This document shows, piece by piece, positions 18,507 through 26,790 of a stretch of DNA of 53,695 nt. Below the pieces are notes generated by a model. That model was given only the letters and a program-made list of their open reading frames with translations. It did no database searches and was not told where the DNA came from. The translations under genes and the position numbers were made by a program. Within the stretch, counting starts at the first letter, position 1. Each line of letters begins with the position of its first letter. Where the stretch lies: contig PHAN01000021.1 in assembly GCA_002841695.1 (NCBI GenBank), forward strand, positions 1 through 53,695. Reading direction: 5' to 3'. This DNA is from Elusimicrobia bacterium HGW-Elusimicrobia-1 (GTDB lineage Bacteria; Elusimicrobiota; Endomicrobiia; PHAN01).

Positions 18507-21032
18507 CTAATCATAATACTCCCCCCCCCCCCCCCCCCCCCCCCCCAATTCGGCGCCTTTTCCGGGACCTTCGGAATTCGCCGTTATCTCTCCGCCATGC
18601 TGTTTTACGATACCGTAAGAAATCGAAAGTCCCAGACCCACACCCTTTTTTTTAGTGGTAAAAAACGGATCGAATATTTTTTTTAGCGCCGCCGGTTCCA
18701 CGCCTATGCCGTTGTCTTTGAAAGTAACTTTGATATTTTCCGGCGTGTTCGACGGGTGCGCCGTCGTACTTATAACAAGCGTCCCGCCCGACGGCATCGC
18801 CTTGCGCGCGTTCATTACTATGTTGAGAAACACCTGCGCCATGTGAGACGACGAGAATACAACCTTGGGAAGTTTGCCGAAACGCTTTTCGACTTTTATG
18901 CCGCTCAATTCCAGTTGTTTCCCGTAAAGAGAAAGCACTTTTTCCAGCTCCGCGTTTATGTCGGCCGAGACAAACTTCATCTCGCGCTGTCTTGAAAAGT
19001 CCATCAGATCTTCTATGATTTTTTTCGCGTGCAGAGCGGCGTTTCTTATGGCTTCGTTTTCTTCTCTCTTGCCCTCGGTCAGCAGAAGTTCGGCGTTGCC
19101 CAGAATCGTCTGCAGCGGATTGCCTATTTCGTGGGCCAGCCCCGCGGCAAGTTCTCCGACGGAAGCCATCTTTGCGCTCTGCAGCATCTGAAGATACAGA
19201 CGCGCCCTGTCCTTCTCCATTCTCGCGCGCTCATACGCCCATGATATTATCCGGGTGGCGGTTCCGAGCATATCCACATCGCACGGCTGCCATTGTCTGA
19301 TATTGACACATTCGTCGAAGCCGATAAAACCGAAATACTCCGAATGGACGAATATGGGAAAAACCAGCGCCGATTTTGTTTCCTTCACGCACAATATGCT
19401 TTTTGCGCTTTCAGAAGAAAATTTATCGTTATCGCCGAACCGGATAACCTGCTTTTTTTTAAGCTTGCCAATCCACTGCGGCATTGCCGCCGCCGGAACG
19501 GCTTGCATAGTGTCTTTTTGCGGCATGATTCCGGGAGCGCACCACTCGTGTGTATTGTCCATTGTATCCGTATCCGCATTATGCGCGAAAATATAGCCCC
19601 TGCACACACCGAGCGTGCTGCATATAAGAGCCAGCGCGCCATCCAGAAATTCTCCGATATTTTCGCTGACGACCGCCGCGGCGGATATATCGGCCAGCAT
19701 TTTTTCGTACGTCACGCGCTTCTTCAGATCGTCCTCGGCGGTCTTGCGGTCGGTGATGTCGCTCAACGTTGCCCTTATTCCGGCCGGATTGCCGTCGACG
19801 TGATAGATTTTGCCCAGTGTTCTTACCCACCGGTAGTTGCCGTCGGCGGACTTCACGCGGCATTCAAGAGGGTACTGTTTGCCGTTGAAACAGTCGGCAA
19901 ATGCGGCCGAGACTGAGGCCGCATCGTCGGGATGCAGCATTTTTGTGTAATGCTCCCCCACCACGTCCGACGGCGAACAGCCCAAAAGCGACTTTACGGC
20001 CGAACTCGCGTAGGTAATGACGCCCGATGCGTCCACCGAATATATTACGTCGCTTATACTCTCCACAAGCTCGCGATATTTCTCCTCGGAACGAGCGAGT
20101 TTGACTTCCTTGATTTTATCGAACACCACGAACTTCGCAAGATTGACTATCTCTTCAAAGTCCGTCGTGTCCTCGTCGGTAAAATCGGTATTTTTGTTTA
20201 TCGCCTCCACGACTCCGAAAAGTTTTGACGCCTCTATCACGGGCACGGCCAGAATCCTGCCGGTTTTATATCCCGTGGCGGCATCGACATCCGGACAAAA
20301 GTTCGGATCCGTCGGCGCGTCGTTTGTGCGGTAGGGCTTTCCGGTGCGGGCGACGTAACCCGCTATGCCTTTGCCGTTTTCAAGCGTAATACCCGATGTC
20401 ATATCGGAGGCGTAAGCGGATTTAAGCGTGTCGCCTTCGGAGATGTAAAAAGTGACCCTTTGCACGGACAAAAAATCTTTAACGAGTTCCCCCACCCTTC
20501 CCAGCACTTTTTCAACGGAAATATTCTCAAGCGACAGCAAAGAAATTGTTTTGAGCAAATCAAGTTTCCGGATGTTTTGCTTGATCTGACGCATATCGCG
20601 CGCCAACCCCAGAACGCCCGTAATTTCCCCTTGACCGTCGCGCAGCACGACCCCGTTGAAGTTCATTGGAATCCGGCGGCAATCTTTGGTCAGAAATACG
20701 ACTTCCAGATCATTGACGTAGCCGGAAAGCACAAGTTCGTCGAGTATCCTGCCCAGAAACCGCTCGTCGTCCTTTTGCGTAGGCGCTCCCACCGTACAAA
20801 ACGGGTCGTTACGGTGCTTTACGAAAAACATGCTCGCCGACTGCCCCAATATTTCCTCGCGGGAATATCCCAGCAACTTACAGCACGCCAGATTGACGGA
20901 CGTAACCGTGCCCCGCCGGTCTATGATAATGAGAGAATCGGGCAGATGGTCGGAGACCTTATCGAAACTCAGTTCCGCGCCGGAAGACGGCTTCATAAAA
21001 AATTTAGAAAAAAATTTGTCCAAAAATATCAT
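18507..21032 (-). CDS. PAS-GAF-PAS-GAF sensor histidine kinase ending in poly-Gly
   Basis: This is an 841-residue soluble sensor kinase. Domains in order are PAS (about 22-140), GAF (150-310), PAS (325-440), GAF (450-610), then HisKA with His634 in GLAHEIGNPLQ and an ATPase domain with NIVMNARKAM, DNGIGV, FDPFFTTK and GVGLGLS. There is no transmembrane helix; the N-terminus IFLDKFFSKFF could be a membrane-surface helix. The ATPase domain should end in a strand like AEFKILLPL, as in the neighbouring paralogue. Here the gene enters a 26-base G run and ends as eight glycines plus EYYD, so the last strand is missing. The ATG at 21032 has AGGAG nine bases upstream and lies three bases after the previous gene's stop. 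It probably feeds the receivers in this locus. Confidence 0.9.
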   Translation of the reverse strand: MIFLDKFFSKFFMKPSSGAELSFDKVSDHLPDSLIIIDRRGTVTSVNLACCKLLGYSREEILGQSASMFFVKHRNDPFCTVGAPTQKDDERFLGRILDELVLSGYVNDLEVVFLTKDCRRIPMNFNGVVLRDGQGEITGVLGLARDMRQIKQNIRKLDLLKTISLLSLENISVEKVLGRVGELVKDFLSVQRVTFYISEGDTLKSAYASDMTSGITLENGKGIAGYVARTGKPYRTNDAPTDPNFCPDVDAATGYKTGRILAVPVIEASKLFGVVEAINKNTDFTDEDTTDFEEIVNLAKFVVFDKIKEVKLARSEEKYRELVESISDVIYSVDASGVITYASSAVKSLLGCSPSDVVGEHYTKMLHPDDAASVSAAFADCFNGKQYPLECRVKSADGNYRWVRTLGKIYHVDGNPAGIRATLSDITDRKTAEDDLKKRVTYEKMLADISAAAVVSENIGEFLDGALALICSTLGVCRGYIFAHNADTDTMDNTHEWCAPGIMPQKDTMQAVPAAAMPQWIGKLKKKQVIRFGDNDKFSSESAKSILCVKETKSALVFPIFVHSEYFGFIGFDECVNIRQWQPCDVDMLGTATRIISWAYERARMEKDRARLYLQMLQSAKMASVGELAAGLAHEIGNPLQTILGNAELLLTEGKREENEAIRNAALHAKKIIEDLMDFSRQREMKFVSADINAELEKVLSLYGKQLELSGIKVEKRFGKLPKVVFSSSHMAQVFLNIVMNARKAMPSGGTLVISTTAHPSNTPENIKVTFKDNGIGVEPAALKKIFDPFFTTKKKGVGLGLSISYGIVKQHGGEITANSEGPGKGAELGGGGGGGGEYYD
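18521..18546. repeat. 26-base homopolymer (C on plus, G on the coding strand)
   Basis: A run of 26 C residues on the plus strand lies inside the last codons of the sensor-kinase gene read on the minus strand. With 26 bases the protein ends in glycines and EYYD. With 27 it would end in VL. With 25 it would run on to SIMIRSREEKR, with its stop overlapping the start of the next gene (ATGA). Such runs mutate easily by slippage. It may also be a sequencing or assembly artefact. Confidence 0.9.
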
Positions 21033-21035
21033 CTT

Positions 21036-23153
21036 TTAAGCTCCTGAGCTTGCCGGCGGCGCCTTAAGAGGCAAAAGAATCTTAAACTCGGCGCCTTTTC
21101 CCAAACCGGCCGAATACGCAGTTATACGACCGCCGTGCTGTTTGACTATTCCATAACTGACGGACAAACCCAAACCCGTTCCGCCTTTGCGCATACTGAA
21201 AAACGGCTCAAACAGACGCCCGATTTGCGCCGGGTCTATTCCGTCGCCGGTATCGGTGAAAACAACCGCTGCATAATCCCGCGAAGTTCCTTCGTCCGAA
21301 GATATATTTTCCGCGGACAAAGGCGGGTTATATTCCGGCCGCGTTTCAATGGTAAGGGTTCCTCCGTGGGACATGGCCTTGCGGGCGTTGGTGATTATAT
21401 TTATAAAAACCTGGGAAAGATGGGAGGGGGATACCGATACCGGCGGAAGCGGAGCGTATTTTTTTTCTATCCTTATTCCGCCGAGTTTCAACTGCTTGCC
21501 GTAAAGCGACAGTGTTTTGTCTACGATGTCGGCGACTGAAGTCGACACGAAACACATTTCACTCTGCCGCGCGAAACCAAGCAGATTTTCTATGATTGTT
21601 CCGGCGTGCCGCGCCGCGGAGAGTATAGAGTCGACCTCTTCGCCGCTTCCGGTATGCCGGAGAAGCTCGGCATTGCCCAGAATCGTCTGCAGCGGATTGC
21701 CTATTTCGTGGGCCAGCCCCGCGGCAAGTTCTCCGACGGAAGCCATATGCCCGGAGCGCACAAGCCGCATCTTAAGATTCTCCTTCTCTTTTTGGGCAAG
21801 TACGCGTTCCGTGATGTCTCGCGCGATGCCTTCAATGGCTACAAGACGTCCCGCGTCGTCGTAAATCGGGACGTTTTTCTGCTCAACCCATATAATTTTG
21901 CCGGATTTTGTCAGCCACCTTGTTTGCGCGGGCCGCAAGAAGTCCTTGCCATCGCCCGCGAGCGCGGGCCGGTCGTCGGGATAGACCATTTCGAACCCCA
22001 GATTTGGATTCTTATAATGCTCTTCCGGAGAGTACCCCGTTATTTTTTCCACCGACGGACTCACGTATTCAAAAGCCATTTCCGGCGCCAAGCGCACGCG
22101 GTAAATTATATCGGCGGCGTTCTCGGCCAGAAGCCGGAATCGCTCTTCGTTTTTCTTAAGAAGATTGAGCGTTTCGTGATGCGTCAGCGCCACGGAGGCC
22201 TGAGCGATGAATGTCTCCACCACCGGAATTTCGACAGACACGCCGCGCCGCAGGGCCAGGGCCGCCAAACCCAGAAGACGTCCTGAATACGATATGCCCG
22301 CCACATATATTTTGTCGACCGAAAGCAAACTCGCTATTTTTTGCGCAACGACGCGCGACAACTTTCCCTGAAACAATTCCTCAACTCCGCCGCGCAGTTC
22401 TATCAGCCGTCCTTCCAAAAGCTTGTCGTAGACATCCTGCGACACCGGAAATTCCGTTTTCCGGAACTCACCGGGCGCAAATCCTAAAATAAATTCAAAT
22501 ACGGACGGAAAAGCCGATTTGGCGCGCGGCGTTAAAACGCGGCGGGCCGGATTATAAATATTAACGAAAACCGGCGAATCGCCGGCCAGAATGCTCAGCC
22601 GGTCGGAAATTACCCGATAGATATCGTCGGAATCTTTAAGACCTACGTACATCACCGCCGTCGCTGCCATTATTTCCTGCGCCCGCGCCGCCGCCCTTAT
22701 TTTCTCCTCGGCGGCCCGGCGCTCCGCGACGTCCCTGAATATCATCGCGCCGGCCGTAACCGCCCCCGTCGAATCCTTGACCGGCGAACAGCTTATCTCC
22801 GCTTCCGCGCGTTTGCATCCGGGCAAGACCAGAATCGCCGGAAAAAGCGGCAACGCCGCGCCCCGCGAAACGGCATCCGCTATGCGGTCATAATCATAGC
22901 GATCGGCAAAAAACCGCGAAGCGTCAGCGCCCAATATTTTGTCGCGGCGAGCGCCGCACAACGACTCGAAAGCCGCGTTGGCGTCAATAACTTTGCCTTC
23001 GGGCGAAACAAGCAGAAAACCGTCGCTCATCGACGAGATTATGTTATCCGCCGCCGTGGAGCGCGTCGCGGAAGTCGTATGGTATCTGCGCCCGAACGTA
23101 AAAGCCAGCGCTATGGCAACCGCCGAAAGTGTCAAAAAAAACAGCCAAAACAT
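21036..23153 (-). CDS. Membrane-anchored PAS-GAF-PAS sensor histidine kinase
   Basis: This is a sensor kinase of about 705 residues. One N-terminal transmembrane helix (MFWLFFLTLSAVAIALAF) leads to a PAS domain (about 40-150), a GAF-like region (165-335), a second PAS with PAC (345-460), HisKA with HEIGNPLQ near residue 480 and an ATPase domain with NIITNARKAM, DTGDGI, FEPFFSM and GTGLGLS. It ends in a normal GAEFKILLPL strand plus a short tail. I chose the ATG at 23153, which overlaps the upstream stop as TAATG; an in-frame GTG lies at 23165. Its H-box DNA is identical over 74 bases to that of the next kinase gene, pointing to duplication or gene conversion. It is probably the partner of the HTH-receiver regulator just upstream. 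Confidence 0.92.
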   Translation of the reverse strand: MFWLFFLTLSAVAIALAFTFGRRYHTTSATRSTAADNIISSMSDGFLLVSPEGKVIDANAAFESLCGARRDKILGADASRFFADRYDYDRIADAVSRGAALPLFPAILVLPGCKRAEAEISCSPVKDSTGAVTAGAMIFRDVAERRAAEEKIRAAARAQEIMAATAVMYVGLKDSDDIYRVISDRLSILAGDSPVFVNIYNPARRVLTPRAKSAFPSVFEFILGFAPGEFRKTEFPVSQDVYDKLLEGRLIELRGGVEELFQGKLSRVVAQKIASLLSVDKIYVAGISYSGRLLGLAALALRRGVSVEIPVVETFIAQASVALTHHETLNLLKKNEERFRLLAENAADIIYRVRLAPEMAFEYVSPSVEKITGYSPEEHYKNPNLGFEMVYPDDRPALAGDGKDFLRPAQTRWLTKSGKIIWVEQKNVPIYDDAGRLVAIEGIARDITERVLAQKEKENLKMRLVRSGHMASVGELAAGLAHEIGNPLQTILGNAELLRHTGSGEEVDSILSAARHAGTIIENLLGFARQSEMCFVSTSVADIVDKTLSLYGKQLKLGGIRIEKKYAPLPPVSVSPSHLSQVFINIITNARKAMSHGGTLTIETRPEYNPPLSAENISSDEGTSRDYAAVVFTDTGDGIDPAQIGRLFEPFFSMRKGGTGLGLSVSYGIVKQHGGRITAYSAGLGKGAEFKILLPLKAPPASSGA
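21673..21746. repeat. 74-bp identical segment shared with 19096-19169
   Basis: The 74 bases coding for the H-box region (ASVGELAAGLAHEIGNPLQ and flanks) are identical to 19096-19169 in the neighbouring kinase gene, while the flanking sequence differs. The identity includes synonymous positions, so it is more than protein-level conservation. Confidence 0.85.
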
Positions 23154-23761
23154 TAATCCACCCACGCCGCTTCAGGAGCGAGCGATAATATTGTCTTTTT
23201 AAGCTCCGCTATGTCGAAAGGTTTGACCAGAAATGCGTCGGCTCCCGCGGCAAGTATTTTCCGCCGCGTCTCGTCCGACGGAAAAGCGCTGATGGCCAGT
23301 ATCTTCATATTGCGTTTTTTAAGCCGCCGAAGAACCTCAAAGCCGTCTATACCCGGAAGTTTAATGTCGAGTATGAGAACATCGGGCCTGAACTCGGCTA
23401 TTTTTTCGCCGGCTTCCAGGCCGTCGGACGCGACCGCCACGCTGACGTTCTTTATAATGTGCTCGACGGCCGTCGCCACAAAATGCAGAACACCCGCGTC
23501 GTCGTCCACCGCCAGAACTTTGAGCGGCGCTCGGACGGAGGCCGCGCCGGTATCGGCGATCATCTTAGCTATTTCCTCTGCCTGCGGAAGCGAATACTTT
23601 TCGGCAAACTCCCGTAAGTCCGACAACTTGATGCGCCGATGGCCGCCGGGTGTTTTATATGCCGCGATCCTGCCCGCGTTGATCCAGTTGATAACCGTGC
23701 TGATATCGACGCTCAGAATCTTGGCCGCCTCAAACGTCGTGATAACTAGCTCACTGTTCAT
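23153..23761 (-). CDS. HTH (MerR/excisionase-like)-receiver transcription regulator
   Basis: This is a 202-residue regulator with an unusual domain order. An N-terminal winged helix-turn-helix of the MerR/BldC/excisionase type (about 5-60, TTFEAAKILSVDISTVINWINAGRI then TPGGHRRI) is followed by a linker. A C-terminal receiver with phosphoacceptor Asp132 in LILDIKLPGIDG and Lys in VKPFD completes the protein. Most response regulators have the receiver first. I chose the ATG at 23761, behind AAGGA; the frame is open to a TTG at 23779. It heads the signalling/surface locus and overlaps the sensor-kinase gene by one base. A 17-bp palindrome 38 bases upstream is a likely operator, suggesting self-regulation. 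Phosphorylation by the adjacent kinase is inferred. Confidence 0.9.
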   Translation of the reverse strand: MNSELVITTFEAAKILSVDISTVINWINAGRIAAYKTPGGHRRIKLSDLREFAEKYSLPQAEEIAKMIADTGAASVRAPLKVLAVDDDAGVLHFVATAVEHIIKNVSVAVASDGLEAGEKIAEFRPDVLILDIKLPGIDGFEVLRRLKKRNMKILAISAFPSDETRRKILAAGADAFLVKPFDIAELKKTILSLAPEAAWVD

Positions 23762-23798
23762 ATTCCGAGTCCTTTCCAATATTTCTAATTATTCAAAC

Positions 23799-23836
23799 TA
23801 TACCAATAAGGTATACTACAAACCGCCCGAAGTCAA
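23799..23836 (-). promoter_or_regulatory. Operator-like palindrome and candidate promoter of the signalling locus
   Basis: TATACC-AATAA-GGTATA (23799-23815) is a perfect 6-bp inverted repeat with a 5-base centre. On the minus strand a TTGACT (23836-23831) lies 15 bases before TATACC, the distal half-site, so the palindrome would overlap the -10 region. This is a plausible binding site for the HTH-receiver protein encoded immediately downstream. The -10 assignment is weak. Confidence 0.5.
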
Positions 23837-24010
23837 GTGTTTTCTTTTAGCATGTCAAAAATCACGTTTTATGGACGTCCGCCAATTCCATAATGCGGGA
23901 GAGAAAATATTTCGCCCCCGTCGGCGAAAAATGTTCTGTTTGCAGGGGCTAAAGATTTTTCACCCCTGCTCATTTGTCAATGCCCGATTAAAATTTGAGA
24001 CAAATAAAAA

Positions 24011-24296
24011 AAACCGGTATTTGTCATTCCGAGTCCTTCGCGATGTCATCCTGAGTCCTTCGGCGAGCGTCATTCTGAGTCCTTCGGCAAGCGTCATTCT
24101 GAGTCCTTCGGCAAGCGTCATTCTGGGTCCTTCGGCGAGCGTCATTCTGAGCGTAGCGAAGAATCTCATAATGCCTCAGGATAAACTCCGCGTATTTTCT
24201 CGCCGACAAGCGAGACCCTTCCCCCGCATCAAGCGCGGGGTCAGGGTGACAAAAGCAAAGGGTTCAGGGGAACATTTTGGACACTTTTTCAATTGA
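24011..24296. repeat. Composite dispersed repeat, copy A
   Basis: This is one of four related intergenic elements (others at 26488-26711, 33127-33371 and 40545-40807). One end reads ACCGGTATTTGTCATTC and the other GGACACTTTTTCAATTGA. In between are blocks built from GTCATTCTGAGTCCTTCGG, GCGTAGCGAAGAATC and CAGGGTGACAAAAGC. The 582-bp gap between 23761 and 24344 otherwise holds only the palindrome at 23799. Open frames across the element encode iterated LRMTLAEG-type peptides and are not genes. Confidence 0.85.
24045..24140. repeat. Tandem 24-bp repeat (four units) inside copy A
   Basis: Four consecutive 24-base units of the type GTCATTCTGAGTCCTTCGGC plus four bases start at 24045, 24069, 24093 and 24117, with a truncated fifth at 24141. 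Units differ at one to three positions. There are no spacers, so this is not a CRISPR array. Confidence 0.88.
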
Positions 24297-24308
24297 AACT
24301 TGTATAAT
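24278..24308 (+). promoter_or_regulatory. Candidate promoter at the right end of repeat copy A
   Basis: A perfect TATAAT (24303-24308) lies 36 bases before the ATG of the next gene. TGGACA (24278-24283), inside the conserved end of the repeat element, could act as the -35 with a long 19-base spacer. If real, the repeat supplies part of this promoter. Confidence 0.4.
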
Positions 24309-24343
24309 TATTTGTGCCGTCCGCTCCCGCGAAACCATAGATT

Positions 24344-26443
24344 ATGAAATCAGTCGTCTTTATTGCCGCATTCTGCGTCTACATTATTACGGCCTTTCCG
24401 GCGCTGGCGCCTTACCGCGACTCCGGAGAGATGACGAGTGTCGCGGCCACTTTGGGCGTGGCGCATCCGCCCGGATATCCTCTTTATATTTTGGCCGCAA
24501 ACATCGCCGGACGGATTATCCCCCTGGGAAACTACGCTTACAGAATCACCGTCCTCTCGGCGTTGTTCATGGCCGGAGCCGCGGCCGTATTTTTTGCCCT
24601 CATCCGAAAAACTTTCCGTCTGAAAAACCACGTCGCTGCGGCAATGGCGGCGGGTTTCGCTTTTTCATATTTCTACTGGTATCTGGCGGTCGTGCAGGAA
24701 ATGTATACGATGAGCATTTTCCTGATACTCTGCGCCGTATATCTGCTTTTGGACGGCAGCTCGGCGGCGGCTTTTTTTGTGCTGGGCATAAGCGCCGGAG
24801 CGCGCACCGACGCCGCGCTGGTTTATCCTTCTTTTATTCTTTACGCTTATTTTAAGCGCTTGCCGGTCAAAGAACTCGCGGCGGCCCACGCGGCTATGGC
24901 GGCCGGATTGAGCGTTTTTCTTTATTCGTGGGTGCGCGCAAAAAGCGGACCGGCGATAAACTGGGGCGATACCTCGACGATGGCGCGGCTTTTTGATTCG
25001 CTTATGCGCCGTTCGCACGGCGGAACGCTGGATCTGATTTCAAGCGGATTCGCCGCGGGCGAAAACTTTTTTGTGCAGATGAGATATTACGCCGCGCACA
25101 TACTAAGAGATTTTACGCCTGCGGGCGCGGCGGCCTCCGTCGTCGGCGCGGCATACCTTTTCCGACGGCGCCGGTCTTTATTTTGGTTTGCGGCGACGGG
25201 TTTCGGCGTAACCGGCGTAATGTTTATGTATCTTGCCAATATGCCCCCCAACACTCACGCGCTTGCCATACTTGAAGCGCATTTTCTGCTGCCGGATTTA
25301 TTCTTTTGCCTGTTTGCGGCCGCCGGAGCCGGATTCGCGTATTCTGAAATATCCGCGCGGGCCGGACGGGGCGCTGTTTTGGCAAACGCCGGAATTTGGC
25401 TTGTTCCCGTATGGATATTCGCTTCGGCCCTGCCCGGCGTAAACAAGCGGCACAATTTTTTTCTCGTCGACTACGCCCGCAACATGTCGGTTTCGGCGCG
25501 GCAGGCCGTGATAGTCATAAAAGAGGATGTTCAGGTATTCTCAATGTGGCACAGACGTTACGCCGAACGAAAACAGCGCGATGACCTCAACGTGGTGGCG
25601 GCGGGACTTGCGGGTTCTGCGTGGTACAAAAAAATGAACGCCGGATGGCCCGTCGCGCTGACGCCGCTCAAAAGCCCCGACGACTGGAAGCGTTTCGTCG
25701 ACGGAAACCGCCGCGTGTTTTTTTCCAACGACGCGGAATTCCCCCTGACCGATGTCGAAACGACTCCCGCGGGGCTTCTTGCCGCCGCAGGCCGCGCGTC
25801 CGCCGACCCGACGGCGGCATCGCTGCTCGATGAAATTTATTTTTACCGCGGCGATTACCGCTACGAAAATCACCGCGAATTTTTTACGCCGGATATCATC
25901 GAGGACTACGCCAAGGCGCTGCACCGTCGGGGTTTTTATCTGATGACGTCCGGAGAAAGAAAATCCGCCGAGCGGTGGTTTCTTGCGGCGCTCTATATGA
26001 AAGAAATTTTTCCTCCGGCCGCCTATCATCTGGGATGGTGCAGGTTCGCGGAAAACGATTTCAAAGGCGCTCATCGCTACTACAAATACGCCGCAGCCGT
26101 ATACGACCGCTACGCCGCCCTCGCCGACGAATATCGCGCCGCGCCCGACGTGCGCGCGGCTGTGCGGCGTGAAGCGGCCGGCGCGTGGCTGCACCTGGGC
26201 GTAACGGCCGAAAAACTCGGACGCGACGACGAGGCGCTTGAAAACTACTCGCGCGCGGCGACTTTGTCGGAAAATTTCTCGCTTGCCTATTACAACAAGG
26301 CCGTCATATACTGGAAAAAGGGCGACTTCGCAAGCGCGCGGAGCAACCTGGCAAGAACTCTTGAAATCGACCCTTCCAATGCCGAGGCAAAGCGGTATCT
26401 GGGCATTCTCGACGGCGGCACACAATCCGGAAGCAGGAAGTAG
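24344..26443 (+). CDS. DUF2723 family multi-pass membrane protein with C-terminal TPRs
   Basis: This 699-residue protein has the same architecture as the one at 4216-6513. A DUF2723 domain carries YRDSGEM near residue 24 and LGVAHPPGYPLY near 38, followed by about ten hydrophobic segments, a soluble stretch and C-terminal TPR-like repeats (AYHLGWCRFAENDFKGAHRYY, NYSRAATLSENFSLAYYNKAVIYWKKGDFASA). The YYNxAVIYWKxG motif is shared with the first paralogue. GT-C-like glycosyl transfer at the membrane is inferred from the family. It is followed by another GT-C enzyme, so this region may serve envelope or protein glycosylation. A repeat element lies upstream and another downstream. Confidence 0.87.
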   Translation: MKSVVFIAAFCVYIITAFPALAPYRDSGEMTSVAATLGVAHPPGYPLYILAANIAGRIIPLGNYAYRITVLSALFMAGAAAVFFALIRKTFRLKNHVAAAMAAGFAFSYFYWYLAVVQEMYTMSIFLILCAVYLLLDGSSAAAFFVLGISAGARTDAALVYPSFILYAYFKRLPVKELAAAHAAMAAGLSVFLYSWVRAKSGPAINWGDTSTMARLFDSLMRRSHGGTLDLISSGFAAGENFFVQMRYYAAHILRDFTPAGAAASVVGAAYLFRRRRSLFWFAATGFGVTGVMFMYLANMPPNTHALAILEAHFLLPDLFFCLFAAAGAGFAYSEISARAGRGAVLANAGIWLVPVWIFASALPGVNKRHNFFLVDYARNMSVSARQAVIVIKEDVQVFSMWHRRYAERKQRDDLNVVAAGLAGSAWYKKMNAGWPVALTPLKSPDDWKRFVDGNRRVFFSNDAEFPLTDVETTPAGLLAAAGRASADPTAASLLDEIYFYRGDYRYENHREFFTPDIIEDYAKALHRRGFYLMTSGERKSAERWFLAALYMKEIFPPAAYHLGWCRFAENDFKGAHRYYKYAAAVYDRYAALADEYRAAPDVRAAVRREAAGAWLHLGVTAEKLGRDDEALENYSRAATLSENFSLAYYNKAVIYWKKGDFASARSNLARTLEIDPSNAEAKRYLGILDGGTQSGSRK

Positions 26444-26487
26444 TAAGTGGGAAGTCGAATATATAAAGTTAAAATTTCTTAGATTGC

Positions 26488-26711
26488 GTCAATTGAAAAA
26501 AAACCGTTTTTTGTCATTCTGAGTCCTTCGGCAAGCGTCATTCTGGGTACTTCGGCGAGCGTCATTCTGAGCGTAGCGAAGAATCTCATAATGCCTCAGG
26601 ATAAACTCCGCGAAGAATCTCAGTTTTTCGCTCAGGAGAGACCCTTCGTTTCACTCAGGGTGACAAAACCGAAGGGTTCAGGGTGACATTTTTGGACACT
26701 TTTTCAATTGA
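26488..26711. repeat. Composite dispersed repeat, copy B
   Basis: Copy B has the same orientation as copy A. It starts GTCAATTGAAAAAAAACC, contains GTCATTCTGAGTCCTTCGG units and CAGGGTGACAAAACC, and ends TTTGGACACTTTTTCAATTGA. CAATTGA is present at both ends. The 347-bp gap between genes here holds this element and a weak promoter candidate. Confidence 0.85.
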
Positions 26712-26743
26712 GTCAAATCAACAACGCGGGAAAGATAGTATCG

Positions 26744-26772
26744 TTGATACTCAAAACAGATAATCACATAAA
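26744..26772 (+). promoter_or_regulatory. Weak candidate promoter for GT-C glycosyltransferase gene
   Basis: TTGATA (26744-26749) and CATAAA (26767-26772) are separated by 17 bases, giving a predicted start about 12 bases before the ATG. The -10 is poor. It is listed because the gene stands alone behind a repeat and needs a promoter. Confidence 0.3.
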
Positions 26773-26790
26773 ATTTGTCGCTCTGATACA

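Noticed and set aside
24045-24152. Possible CRISPR array
   Set aside because: Units of 24 bp are directly contiguous without spacers, and no cas genes are nearby.
24024-24209. Open frames encoding iterated LRMTLAEG or RRTQNDA peptides
   Set aside because: They exist only because a 24-bp tandem repeat lacks stops in several frames. The same sequence is intergenic elsewhere in the window.
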